Assembly: GCA_964016885.1 (NCBI GenBank)
Contig: OZ024742.1
Span: forward strand, 355,236,882-355,300,881
Reading direction: 5' to 3'
Origin: Eledone cirrhosa
Lineage: Eukaryota > Mollusca > Cephalopoda > Octopoda > Eledonidae
DNA: 64,000 bases
A program made the translations under genes and the position numbers. How positions within the stretch are numbered: the first letter of the stretch is position 1; each line of letters begins with the position of its first letter. Of this stretch, positions 33,977-45,315 are shown piece by piece. The notes beneath the pieces were generated by a model. That model was not told where the DNA came from and did not search any database. It worked only from the letters and a program-made list of their open reading frames with translations.

Positions 33977-35470
33977 CCTTCGATCGCCCCCCCCCCCCTC
34001 TCCCCACATTTATCCCCCACTAACACCACTAACACACCCCTCTTTTCACCGCCCACCCACAACTAACAATACTAACACCTCCACTCCACCCCTCATCCGA
34101 CCACCCTTCCCCAACTAACATACTGACATCCCTCCCTTCTTCTCCTCCCCCTCCTTATCACACGCACACACCCATCGGCACATATATACACGCTCTCACA
34201 CTAAACACACACCCTACTACCACCACTAACCCTCACCCACACCTCTCACCCCCACACCTCCATCCCACCACCCCGTAACTAACCTCACTAACACCCCCTG
34301 ACCCCAAACACACGAACACACGCACCCACTTACACCACCCAGCCCACACGCAACTAACATCACTAACACCCCCCAACCCCACGCACACGTACCCACACAC
34401 CCTCGTACACCACCAACTCTACACACGCTACCACCACTAACCCCCAATCACACCTGCATTCAACCCTTCCCCACCTCCCGTATACTAACAGCCCTTCATC
34501 AAACACAGTACACCACACTCCCTCCATAGAACTACACACACCCTTCTCTCCCCGCTCCACCCACACCCTCGCTCCACACTCACTCATCCCACTAACACCT
34601 CTACTAATACACACACACCCTCCTCACTCCACATTTCACACCTACCCATCCTCACCCCTTTACCATTCCACCGACTGCTGCTATACCCTCTGACCACCTT
34701 CCAGCACAAACAGACACACAGCACTCCCACTGCTTGACCACTTCTTGTTGCGCGCGCACCCCACATCTCTCCTCTTCCGACCCTCGCTTCATGGAATACT
34801 CGTATTACCAATTTTCAAGCATCCTCTTACGTAATCACCTCTATAACTCACCCACACACACACCCCAAACATTTTTTTTTCTCCACCTACACCCACAACA
34901 CGCTTAAGCCCCACAATCACGTGCTTTGCACCACATATTTACACCCTCAGCCTCCTGATTCCTCTCCCCCCACCCCTCTATCCACACACGCACATACACT
35001 CCGACCTACAACCCCCCCACCCACACCTCTTCCTGAACATGCAACCCCGTTCTTCCCCCAACCCTTACTTTCACATACACACACACACACACACACACAC
35101 GTACACCTACACACACACACCACCTTCAGCCCTCCCCGCTCGGACACCCCTCTCCCTCTCTCCACTCCTCCCGTCGCCACCCCTACCCACCCCACTCCCT
35201 TCCACCACCTGTTTTACCCCCTTTTAATTTCAGTTTATTTTGATCATGCTTTTATATTTAAATTTATTTCATTCCTTGTATTTTGATCATGCTCTATTTT
35301 TATTTTTATTTTTAATTTCATTCGCACCGTTTCCTTTCGCTATATGTCTCTCCACCACTCCCCTACACACCCTTTGAACTCTGTTCCCACACACTTCTCA
35401 CCTGAGGAACGGCTTATGCCCGAAACGTCGTTCCCCACCAACACCCCACTCTCCAGAGCGTGAAATTAAT
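33977..35470 (+). other. PLE 3' untranslated region, C/CA-rich
   Basis: About 1.2 kb of ACACCC/CCACTAACAC-rich DNA followed by an AT-rich TTTATTTTGATCATGC repeat pair. The conserved terminal block CTGAGGAACGG-TTAT-GCCCGAAACGTCG is at 35402-35432. The first 1.1 kb has no coding content; frames there are compositional. Confidence 0.8.
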
Positions 35471-35519
35471 AAACATTCGTTGTACTGCCTCTCTGTTTTG
35501 TTCCTGTTCAAATTTGTCC

Positions 35520-35523
<4 letters not shown>

Positions 35524-35590
<67 letters not shown>
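35524..35590. repeat. (TA)n microsatellite
   Basis: Pure TA tract exactly at the 3' end of the PLE and before the next retroelement fragment. Confidence 0.95.
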
Positions 35591-35593
<3 letters not shown>

Positions 35594-35615
35594 TGTGTGT
35601 ATATATGTATATATA

Positions 35616-36137
35616 AAGAATTACAACCAAAATTAAATAGAAAATATGAGTGGAACAGCAACATCACAACTTACAATTAAGGACAAAATGAAAACATACA
35701 CGCACATAGAACAAACAACCAACCTGTAGCATGCAAATAAACAAATAAATAAACAAATATAAACACACACAGACACCCGGATGTGGGGCATGCGCAGACT
35801 GAGCACACAACACACACACATAAACAAGATGGCGTAGGACAGAACAAAGGAGAGGCACAAAAACAAAGAAAATAATCCCCAGTCACTGAAGAGGTCACAG
35901 AATGTCTGACGAAAGGACTTTGACAATATATAAACAAGCATCTGGTTGTGGAACCAACCAACCAACCAACCGGAAATTTATAAATTCCTAAAGTTATAAA
36001 TTTATTATAAAAATTGAAGTGAAATCATTTGGTGCGTGTGTTACTTATTGGCAACATGACCCTCCAAAAGTATAACAATATCGGTTTCAACGCACGTTTT
36101 CAGATAAAGAATCTTGCTAAACAAATTCAGAAACGAA

Positions 36138-36150
<13 letters not shown>
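35616..36150 (+). mobile_element. Retroelement 3' end, copy 1 (GAGGTCACAGAATG family)
   Basis: It begins in the last codons of a protein (ELQPKLNRKYEWNSNITTYN, stop near 35680), followed by a 470-bp 3' UTR. It includes a repeated AAACAAATAAAT stretch, CAAGATGGCGTAGGACAGAA, a hammerhead-like block (35882-35924), GGTTGTGGAACCAACCAACC and TATCGGTTTCAACGCACG. It ends in CGAAATATATAT. It is collinear with 37640-38175. The protein end resembles PLE GIY-YIG C-termini (K..LN.K.EWN). Confidence 0.75.
35882..35924 (+). ncRNA. Hammerhead-like motif with one bulged base
   Basis: Stem I is GUCA (35882-35885) with UGAC (35921-35924). The core is CUGAAGA. Stem II is GUCA/UGAC after one unpaired G. GAA is at 35911-35913, stem III is AG/CU with loop GA, and H17 is U (35920). 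The extra G next to the core is a departure from the consensus. The second copy at 37914 has a better 6-bp stem II but loses stems I and III. Confidence 0.45.
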
Positions 36151-36168
<18 letters not shown>

Positions 36169-36591
36169 AATTAATGTAGGCAAGATGCCAACAATAATTC
36201 AGACATATATATATATATATATATTGTTATACTTGGGGAGGGACATATTGTTGTAATAATATTGCTAAACTTAATAACAGAACACACTCACTGTGTGGTT
36301 GGTTTTCGCTTCTGTATATCAGTTAATTTATTAAATGATAAGAGAAGACCGACAGAAGAGAAAACGTCTGTATTGAATGCATTGTCTTGTTTACAGTGTT
36401 TGTGTGTATTGTGTGTGTATTGTGTGTGTGTGTATGTGTGTGTGTGGGAATGATCGTGTGTGTGTGTGTATATATATCTGTGTGTGTACGTCAATACTCA
36501 TCTCTTTCCATTTCTCCGAGGGTTCCTACCCCCATTATCAGGCTAAATAATTTCTTTAATTTCTTGAGTCAAAATACGGCGATAGCTTACA

Positions 36592-36752
<161 letters not shown>

Positions 36753-37410
36753 TAAACCACCGTTGGAATTGGAGACATAGGCCGGGAAACACGATCATTG
36801 CTGACAACGTACGCGCAGAGAGAATCCCTTATGGTTGAATTCCAACCTGCTAGAAATAGCAGTCAGGTTCGTTAGCAAACGTGGTTTATTTTTCTTCTTT
36901 TGTGTTATAAAATTAGTATTAATAAACTTTCCTGGATATACTCTTATCCCAATCCTGTACATACTTTTATATCGTCACTTTTCGTTTTTTTTTCGTGTGA
37001 TACACGTAGGGACCAACCAAACATCTCTCTTTTATATTATGTATAGGTTACACTATCGCTTTTATTTGTTCATTCAACATATTTTTTCAGCTAATTCTGT
37101 CGTACAATATACATCAGTAATAGTTATCTAATGTTTAAAACATATGAATAGCTGCGATATATGCAACATATCAAAAAAAAAAAAATGAGAATTGAATACC
37201 ATACTAAAGCTCCAGTAAGCTTGCTAAGAACCTGCTGATAGAAATGTTAATAAATACAACATTTGCGTTAGGTAAACTTTAAGATGTTATTTAATTGTAG
37301 GTTGCTTTTCTCAGCTAGTACGTTAAAGAAAATTGATAATTACAACAATAAAGGTTGGACAGAGAATACATTTTTTAACAAACTTTACAATCATTTGTAC
37401 AACCATAATG

Positions 37411-37722
37411 GAAATTCCAAATAACAGAAAATCCATATATTACATTGTTAGAGCCTCAGAGTATACAATATTTTTCGTTCGGCCCTCGGGAGCAAAGATG
37501 AAGAGATTGTTTAGCGAGCTCACCCTAGATTCTTCAGTACTCCACCAACATGCTAAAATAGAACATAAGGGCAAATTAGAGAACATAGAAGTAAAAATAG
37601 AATCTACACACAGAAAAGACGCAATGTTTAGACAAATCACAGAGGCAATAAACATAAATGAACTCCAATCAAAATTAAATAGAAAACATGAATGGAATAG
37701 CAGCATCACAACTTACAATTAA
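37411..37722 (+). pseudogene. Retroelement protein C-terminus, probably PLE endonuclease end
   Basis: From EIPNNRKSIYY the frame continues to SVLHQHAKIEHKGKLEN, STHRKDAMFRQITEAININE and LNRKHEWN. The R(K/Q)DA..RQI.EAI...LN.K.EWN pattern resembles the helix-rich C-terminus after the GIY-YIG core of PLE endonucleases. The catalytic GIY and YIG residues are not present in this fragment. The match is from memory of the family and not from a search. Confidence 0.5.
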
Positions 37723-37913
37723 GGACACAATGAAAACGCACACGCATAGAACAAACAACCAACTAGTAACATGTAAATAAACAAATAAACAAATAAATAA
37801 AAACACACACATACAACCGTATGTAACACATGCGAAAACTAAGCACACAGCACTCAAGATGGCGTAGGACAGAACAAAGGAGAGGCACAAAACAAAGAAA
37901 AAATCACCGATCA

Positions 37914-37952
37914 CTGATGAGGTCACAGAATGTGTGACGAAATAACTTTAAC
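37914..37952 (+). ncRNA. Decayed hammerhead-like motif, copy 2
   Basis: CUGAUGA, one G, then a 6-bp stem II GUCACA/UGUGAC and GAA. Stems I and III are mostly lost compared with copy 1 at 35882. Confidence 0.35.
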
Positions 37953-38361
37953 AATATATGAACAACCGTCCGGTTGTGGAACCAACCAACGAACCGGAAA
38001 TTTATAAATTTCTTAAATTTATAATTTAATTTATAATAAATTGGAGTGAAAGCAACTGGTGCGGGAATGTCTTATTGGCAACATGGCCCTCCCAAAGTAT
38101 AACAATATCGGTTTCAACACACGTTTTCAGATAAAGAATCTTGCTAAACAAACTCAGAAACGAAATATATGTATATATATATGTGGCTTGAATTCGTATC
38201 GGAATTCAAGTGACCTGCGCATGTATTGTTTTTTGGCGGTAGTCTCCTCTTTCCTATTTTCGAGAGAGTGTGAGATTTTCTTTAGAACCGCTGGACTAAC
38301 AACCTAGCAGCTCCCTCAAGCACCGATGTTGATTATCGCTAAATATTGATATTATTGGGCA

Positions 38362-38484
38362 CCCACTGAAGAATTATAAGAGCCCACTTGTATAAATATC
38401 TGTTGATCTTTTATAAGCTTCTACATAATTTGGTATAATTTCACCCAACTTGTAGAAATCTTATAATCAAACGAGTCGTCTGGG
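38362..38484 (+). ncRNA. Hammerhead ribozyme candidate, tandem unit 1 (one core change)
   Basis: Stem I is CCCA (38362-38365) with UGGG (38481-38484). The core is CUGAAGA (position 7 is free to vary). Stem II is AUUAUAAG with CUUAUAAU (8 bp). Inside the large stem II loop is a further 7-bp helix UUCUACA/UGUAGAA (38419-38425 with 38451-38457). Stem III is ACG/CGU with loop AGU, and H17 is C (38480). The invariant G12 is C here (CAA instead of GAA), so this copy is probably inactive. Confidence 0.6.
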
Positions 38485-38942
38485 AATTGATATATTTGAT
38501 ATATCTCATATGAAATAATACAGCCAATTCTCCACAAAATACATTTAGTTAGCACCCCGAACGTTTAATTAGGAATATACTCAGATATTTCCTGTGTGTC
38601 GAGTGAGTTGGAATTTGGCCGGAGTATCGCTATTAGCTTTCTCTGTTTATGTATATCCGAGGAAATATCTGTGTGTGTCATCGAATGTTGTACACACATA
38701 GATATTTTTTCAATTTCCAATTGAGTTCTTAGCACCTGGCCTGAATTCCTTTCAGAGTTCATTTTCACGCTCATGTATTGTTTTTTTTTTGGCGGTAATT
38801 CACTTCCTCATTTTTTGAATCAGTTCGAGCACTTCTTTTAGAACTGCTGAACTGGCAACCTGACAGATACCTCAGGCACAGAAAGTGATTATCGCTAAAT
38901 GCTGATGTTGGTTAGATTATCAATATTAGTATTATTGGGGCA

Positions 38943-39071
38943 CCCACTGATGAATTATAGGAGCCCACTTGAATATATATATCTATTGATGGTATACAAG
39001 CTCCTACATAAATTGGTATAATTTCACCCAAATTGTAGGAATCCTATAATGAAACGAGACGTCCGTCTGGG
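38943..39071 (+). ncRNA. Hammerhead ribozyme candidate, tandem unit 2 (complete core)
   Basis: Stem I is CCCA (38943-38946) with UGGG (39068-39071). The core is CUGAUGA (38947-38953). Stem II is AUUAUAGG with CCUAUAAU (8 bp). The inner helix is UCCUACA/UGUAGGA (39002-39008 with 39034-39040). GAA is at 39051-39053, stem III is ACG/CGU with a 7-nt loop, and H17 is C (39067). Relative to unit 1, one pair in stem II and one in the inner helix change from A-U type to G-C type with both partners altered. The long stem II loop is unusual for a minimal hammerhead. Confidence 0.68.
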
Positions 39072-39433
39072 AAGAAATATATTCGATATGTCTCATTTGA
39101 AATAATACAGCCAATTTTCCACGCAATAATTTTAGTTAGCACCCCGAACACATAATTGGGAATATAATCAATTATTTCCTAATGTTTGTTGAGTGAGTTG
39201 GAATTTGGCCGGAGTATCGCTAAAAAGCTTTCTCCGATGTTGTATTTATATATATATATATATATAAACATTAGAATTGGAGCTCTGAAATAGCAATATA
39301 TATATGGATGTATATATAGTGTGTTTTGCAATACACTTTATGCTTAATTAAAAGCATTTTGAAGACCGTAAGCTATTGTTTTTTAGAGTAGTGACAAATT
39401 CACTTACTTTGATCTCAGCAAACAGGGGAGATA

Positions 39434-39478
39434 AGCCGACAAGACCTTGTTTCGCTTTTGTTGAAGCTTATCAAGGCT
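39434..39478 (-). ncRNA. Variant hammerhead-like motif with U3-A8, left arm
   Basis: Minus strand. Stem I is AGCC/GGCU. The core reads UUGAUAA in place of CUGANGA. Stem II is GCUU/AAGC with loop CAACAA. GAA follows, then a 5-bp stem III ACAAG/CUUGU with loop GU, and H17 is C. Both departures (C3 to U, G8 to A) keep the 3-8 pair. All three helices are otherwise perfect. Confidence 0.5.
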
Positions 39479-39758
39479 AACTACTCCCACCTGTCTACCG
39501 AGATCACTGATGTTATATTCTTATAGAATTCTAGTAAATAATCAGGAGCTGATTATGCAGAGCGGTTGGTCAGGCATAAATTATTGCAAAATACACTATA
39601 TATACATCCATATATATATATTACTATTTCAGAGCTCCAATTCTAATTTTTAGTTTATGCCTGACCAACAACCCCTCTGCATAATCAGCTCCTGATTATT
39701 TACGAGAATTCTATAAGAATATAACATCAGTGATCTCGGTAGACAGGTGGGAGTAGTT

Positions 39759-39803
39759 AGCCTTGATAAGCTTCAACAAAAGCGAAACAAGGGCACGTCG
39801 GCT
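39759..39803 (+). ncRNA. Variant hammerhead-like motif with U3-A8, right arm
   Basis: Inverted partner of the left-arm motif. Stem I is AGCC (39759-39762) with GGCU (39800-39803), the core is UUGAUAA, and stem II is GCUU/AAGC. Stem III is damaged to AC/GU (AAGGGCAC loop). H17 is C (39799). Confidence 0.42.
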
Positions 39804-39931
39804 TATCTCACCTGTTTGCTGAGATCAAAGTAAGTGAATGTGTCACTACTCTAAAAAACAATAGCTTACGGTCTTCAAAATGCTTTTAATTAAGCATAAA
39901 GTGTATTGCAAAATACACTATATATACATCC

Positions 39932-40031
<100 letters not shown>

Positions 40032-40043
40032 TTTAGAAAAGGA

Positions 40044-40660
40044 GCAACACTAGTGTTGAGAGGGGGATTATTATGACTCAGATGCATTGGGCTGCCTAGT
40101 CTGTTATTTTATGGGGAGCTGACTATAGGGAGAAAGTCACAGATTAATCCAAAGAAGAGTTTACAGTATGTCATAAATGATAATCTTAACGCTATGGATA
40201 TTTATATTGAAAACTTGGAGAGACTGACTGAACGCCGTATCACATGGAGAAAGATCACCAAATATGGATATGATGTAATTGAGTAAATGCGTGTTCAGGA
40301 CATGCAGAAATCTAGTAGCAATAGAGGTCCAATGATTCAACAAGAGATGGATTTGTAAAACATCTAAAATCACACGAGCCCGGAAGAAATCGAGTCAAAT
40401 GTCAAATGGTTCTACAGTCATACATTTCACAGTACATTTACAGTGCGTGTGGTTTAATTTACATTTAGCTGGTGGACTGACGAGACATGAAAAAATGCTT
40501 GAGGACACAGCCCTGCCGGTATTGGCAGGAGACCAACAGCTCAAGTGTTACATCTGTGAACGTATCTGCAAAATAAATGCAGGTCTGAAAATTCACATGC
40601 ATGAACACGATCGCGTAATGTGCAATGAATGGATGGCACTCCTCTCACAAGAAGAAGCAA
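40044..40660 (+). pseudogene. LINE C-terminal remnant with C2H2 zinc finger
   Basis: Translated pieces in shifting frames read IIMTQMHWA, YIENLERLTERRITWRK and then LTRHEKMLEDTALPVLAGDQQ. They are followed by LKCYICERICKINAGLKIHM, a C-x2-C-x12-H-x3-H finger (about 40546-40608). The order HWAGHV-like, RxxWR-like, C2H2 finger is familiar from the tail of cephalopod non-LTR elements. It ends in a TA tract near 40667. Many stops. Confidence 0.6.
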
Positions 40661-40665
40661 TCAAT

Positions 40666-40714
<49 letters not shown>

Positions 40715-41744
40715 CGCGTGTGTGTGTGTAAATATGTCCTATCCAGGTCATTTGAGAAGATATTACTCGAGACGCAATATTTGATCACTGAGCTCTTATA
40801 AGAATACCAATATCAGAGAGGGGAGGGGGGAGTCTGGTTTCGCGCTTCACGTTGTGTATGGATGGTTGCAGCCACTGTGCCTTTGCAGTGTCGACATGCA
40901 GTGCCACCAATGAAAGTGATATCACTCCATCTGACCATGCAATTTTGCAGCACAGACGTGCAATTTTGCAGCTACCTGTGTCCTTACAGTGCTCAGGTAT
41001 ATTGCTACCAATATACAATTTACAAGTACTACAGTTATTCGAAATAGGAAAACAGATGCAGTACCAAAGGAGGAAGTACAAAGGGAAACATAGTTATAGG
41101 CTACACCCCCAAACCATAGCAAGTGAAATCCTTTAACAACAAAATATAATTAGTCAAGGGTGGGGGATATATTCGGGAACGATCTAGAGATTAGCTCTCA
41201 AATTTCAATCCTCCATTTCCTCAACCACATCTGGGAACATTTAAATATATCAGGCATTGAGCAAGGATAATATTAAAAAAGTATACAAGCTTCGAAATGT
41301 CAAGTCTACCAGTATTGTAAGAAGACATATTGAAGCCGATCATTAGGAAATTACCGAGATAGGGGATACAATATATTATAAAAGATCCCCCAGGTTTAAT
41401 GAAAATAAATTAGTAACTGGAGGTTACACAAGGGTGATAAAAAAAACTCTCATGGGAGTTAGAGAGCAGAGGGTCTTCAGTAAAGAAATATATCACAACC
41501 GAGTGTTTCGGCCCATAAATTATAGATGCTTTACAGACACATCTAGTTAATTTTACATTTTAAGAATTATTTTAATCATATCTCATGGTATACTTAATGA
41601 AGACAAATTACAATGTAACTATTGAAGGAAATAAATTTCGTTTAGGGACACATCACTATGGTAAAGGACGTGTGTCTACATTTGAGGACACAGATACCTA
41701 AATATGGAATGTTACGCGATGCCAAAACACACACACACACACAG

Positions 41745-42620
41745 CCCCGCAGACAGGATGGAGAAGGCGTTCCCTCGGTAGACGGCAAGGGAGACGCACT
41801 GGAAAAGATACTCCAACTCCCGGGGTTCGCACTTGCGGCTGGCCAGCTCAGCGCTTATGGTGGGGAGTAGGGAGGTAGCCATAGGGCCGAGGCGACTATA
41901 AGTCTCCACTGCCAAGGGTACAACCGCAAACCTGTTGGAGAGCTACCGGTATTTTAGGAGCTTGGCCTCTTCAGCCCGACGTCCTGCAGAACGTGGGTTA
42001 GTCGTAGACGGCACCAGGTTGCGGCTGCAGAAAGTGTCGGTGCAAGTAGTATCCCAGACGAGTGGTTTGCCACCGCGGAACGGGAAGATGGTCATGCCAT
42101 CTTGCCATTTGCCGTACCCTCGTTCCAGCCCCACCGGCTCCAGCTGGGAAGGGAAGCCCGCAGCCTCCAAGCCATGCTTAATCACCTCGTTAAGGGCAGC
42201 ATGGCGTGGAAGGCAGCGGGCACTGTGGAGACAGGAAAGCGGGTGGAGGCCGAAAGTGTCCACGGTGGATCGTAGCGACATTGGTGTGGCTCGCAGATCC
42301 GGAGGCCGAGCCTCAAGGAAACGCCGATACGCAAGCTATTGTTTTCTAGCTGCGTGCCAGTGGAGTAGGGCGTGGAACCTGGCACCACTGTGGAGATTGA
42401 AGGCCGCACGAAAGCAGGCAAGGCGGTGCTGATCGAGTTGGCGCGTGAGCCTGTCTGAGGCCAGGCTGCACTGGATGGCACCCCAAGTGCTTTGGGGGGG
42501 GGACTTGACGTCAGCAGGGGGAGAAAGGGGAGGAACGTCTATTGGTCTAAATGCCAGCCGGTCCCACATCTTACAAACGGCCTCACGTTCTCTGATCACA
42601 GAGGGTTCTATTGTGTTTTG
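41745..42620 (-). pseudogene. Second copy of the CCHC/RLE-type retroelement tail
   Basis: The minus-strand counterpart of 21655-22515, with frames at 41943-42281, 42182-42481 and 42336-42599. It shares ICEPHQC, FGLHPLSC, RHAALNEVIKHGLEAAGF, DGMTIFPF and LVWDTTCTDT. Here the proline-aspartate context reads KWQDGM, so the putative catalytic stretch is altered. Both copies begin near AGAACC(A/C)TCTGTG(T/A)TCAGAGA, hinting at a shared truncation or module boundary. Confidence 0.65.
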
Positions 42621-42779
42621 AATTATTTAAGCTCAGTTATCATCCAGTTGACATTCATTATTGTTTATTCATTTCCATATTCACTCATTTCTGTCAGTCT
42701 AGTTTGTTCCCCAACTTTAAGAAGTGCTAGATACTTCTCTTAATCTAGCATTGCTCACTAGCTGTATATGGACGTTTAA

Positions 42780-43180
42780 ATTGATTAAATGAATATATAC
42801 ATAGATATACATACATAAATGTACATATATACATATATACATTATATTTAATATTTATATTAGAAATATATGCTATATATTGTCTCATTATCCTTATCAA
42901 CATAAACTTCCCCATTTTTATTTTCTCAAAATATTTTAGTGAAGGAATTGATTTGTTTTGTAATTTTTGGGAGACATTTTGTATTGGTTTAATTTTATCT
43001 GCGTTAACTATGTTGCTTTCATGTCCTTACATCTCATAATTTATCATAACACTTCAGTTTCGTCAACAGAACATAAAGTAGGTTTGTCATAAAAACTTGC
43101 AACGACTTACATGCTATACCACTATTATTGAACATGTTTCATAACAGTATTTTTATCACTCGAAATCTGTATGAGAGAGA
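42780..43180. other. No recognisable feature
   Basis: AT-rich DNA with short TA stretches; I see nothing gene-like. Confidence 0.5.
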
Positions 43181-43860
<680 letters not shown>

Positions 43861-44420
43861 AAGAAAGAATTAGAATGACTATGGAAAAAGACGTTCTTTA
43901 TTGATCAAAGTTATATAATTTAAATCTGCACGTAATTTGTTTCAAAGTAAATTCTGAAAAGACATAAAATACGATATGCTCCTGTATCACTATACGAAAA
44001 TAGAACATTAACGGCAGGTGTATAGATAATATTGTCTATAAAGAAAATTAGTGAGTATAATGGTTGATGTGGAGCCTTATTGCTATTTATATGTTGATGA
44101 TAGCAGTAGCTTCTGATGAAAAACACATTTATTTTGAAAGCAAATCCAAATCTTACGTATTCATCGGTCAAATTTAAACGTAGTCACTGTGATTAAGCTG
44201 TACTTGTTCACAGCGTTAGCCTTCTTGTTTGCGTTGGTTGGAGGGCATTAAGTTTGTCGAAACATACAATGATTACTGGATACAAGGGAATACAGTGGCA
44301 CACCAATTTTGTGTATGAATGTTACAATGTTCCCTGAATATTTAGCAACTACTTAGAACTGTCTCAACTACAGATGTCAGGGAAGTTTAAACGATTTCCT
44401 CTCAAACATACTATATAATT

Positions 44421-44600
44421 GATTCAACTTTTTGCAAAAGGCCAGCATTTAATCAGTACATAACTGGTACTTTATTTTATCGAACATTAAGGAGGAAAGG
44501 CATAGTTAACCTCGACTGTATTTGAACTCAGAGCGTAAAGTACGTATCTATACTAGAAAGCATGGTGTCCAACCCTCCAACGATACTGCTAATTCAATAT
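44421..44600 (-). repeat. tRNA-derived SINE
   Basis: Minus-strand copy: tail TTTTTGCAAAAGGCCAGC, body ACTGGTACTTTATTTTATCG, AGTTAACCTCGACTGTATTT, head GGTGTCCAACCCTCCAACGATACTGCTAATTC. Diverged. Confidence 0.85.
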
Positions 44601-44631
44601 AATGTATACCTTACTGTGTAGTGAATTTCCA

Positions 44632-45027
44632 TTAAGTTTTCCTAGCTAGGAGAATAATGTTAATTTCTTCAGATGTAAAATCGGTGTGTAAGCTAGCAAA
44701 GTTTAGGGCCTTACATAGAAGAGTTGGAGAGATCGAAGAGTAGTAGTTAGAGATATCGAACTGTATAAACATAGTGCCATTCTTATTCTGCGATTTCGCA
44801 AACCAGTTAATTACCTCACTAGTTCCTGACCATAATTTAAGCTTCGATCTCCTAACTAGAGTGGGGATTATTTTATCAAGGACGTTTTTACTCACGATTC
44901 CTATGTCCGACTTCGAAGGGGCTGTCAGCCTGACAGGTCTTGATTTTTCAAAGCTTAATTTGTGGTATTTTAGTATAATCCTCGGAATTCTAGGATGGAA
45001 GGTTTCAGTTTTATCTTCAACTAGCAT
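44632..45027 (-). pseudogene. Retroelement RT fragment (FDISNYYSSIS type)
   Basis: A 131-residue frame with RIPRIILKYHKLSFEKSRP, SDIGIVSKNVLDKI, NWFAKSQNKNGTMFIQFDIS and NYYSSISPTLLCKALNFA. The FIQFDISNYYSSIS segment fits RT motif A (aspartate followed by an aromatic Y-PSI-like context) of an unclassified metazoan RT family I recognise by wording only. It ends at IILLARKT before motifs B and C. Upstream, 45027-45410 is probably part of the same element but in disrupted frames. Confidence 0.55.
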
Positions 45028-45315
45028 TAAAGCCAGGCGTTGCTCGGGGTCAGTAAGTTACCAAAGTTAGGTTGCACCACCCATTTTATGGCAGCACTTT
45101 TTTGTCTGCAAGGCACTGGGTGAATGAATTGCAGACCTGTGGTGCCGAAGCAGGAGCTCCGCCAGCAGTGACGATTGTATTTTCGCCTATGGATATTATC
45201 TATGTGCAAAGAAGTGTTGAAATGTATTGTTTCACAGTACTTGCGCAACACGCGCGTAAACGATGCCAGCCGAACAACAGAGCTGCGATGGAGTTGTTCT
45301 GCATGGTTGTCTAAT

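Larger units (their letters stand above)
30801..35523 (+). mobile_element. Pyrimidine-rich Penelope-like element, near full length
   Basis: It begins just after a TA tract. It holds a broken polyprotein (31197-33976) and a long C/CA-rich 3' UTR. It ends with TGATCATGC repeats, CACCTGAGGAACGGCTTATG, CCCGAAACGTCGTTCC and GTACTGCCTCTCTGTTTTGT, then another TA tract. The 3' part is duplicated, 5'-truncated, at 24536-25682 on the other strand. The plus strand is strikingly C-rich for several kb, so open frames on both strands are inflated. No tandem pLTR is obvious at the ends. Confidence 0.85.
37333..38175 (+). mobile_element. Retroelement 3' end, copy 2 (GAGGTCACAGAATG family)
   Basis: It extends further 5' than copy 1 and includes a 129-codon frame (37333-37722) that ends ELQSKLNRKHEWNSSITTYN, matching copy 1. 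The 3' UTR is collinear over about 520 bp, with CAAGATGGCGTAGGACAGAA, CTGATGAGGTCACAGAATG and GGTTGTGGAACCAACCAACG. It also ends in ATATAT. The two copies differ by many substitutions, so they inserted separately or long ago. Confidence 0.78.
38209..39235 (+). repeat. Tandem duplication, period about 552 bp, hammerhead in each unit
   Basis: Unit 1 (about 38209-38660) and unit 2 (about 38761-39235) share CATGTATTG...TTTGGCGGTA, GATTATCGCTAAAT, a hammerhead block, AATAATACAGCCAATT, TTAGTTAGCACCCCGAAC and GAGTTGGAATTTGGCCGGAG in the same order. The ATGTATTG anchors are at 38221 and 38773. Divergence is about 15-20% by eye. Hammerhead cleavage sites would be 587 nt apart. No coding frame is seen. 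This dimeric layout resembles retrozymes and PLE terminal repeats. Confidence 0.88.

Noticed and set aside
31289..34007. Arg/Gly-rich minus-strand frames in the PLE region
   Set aside because: They are shadows of the C-rich plus-strand RT gene and UTR.
44100..44130. CUGAUGA at about 44116
   Set aside because: Followed by poly-A; no stem II possible.
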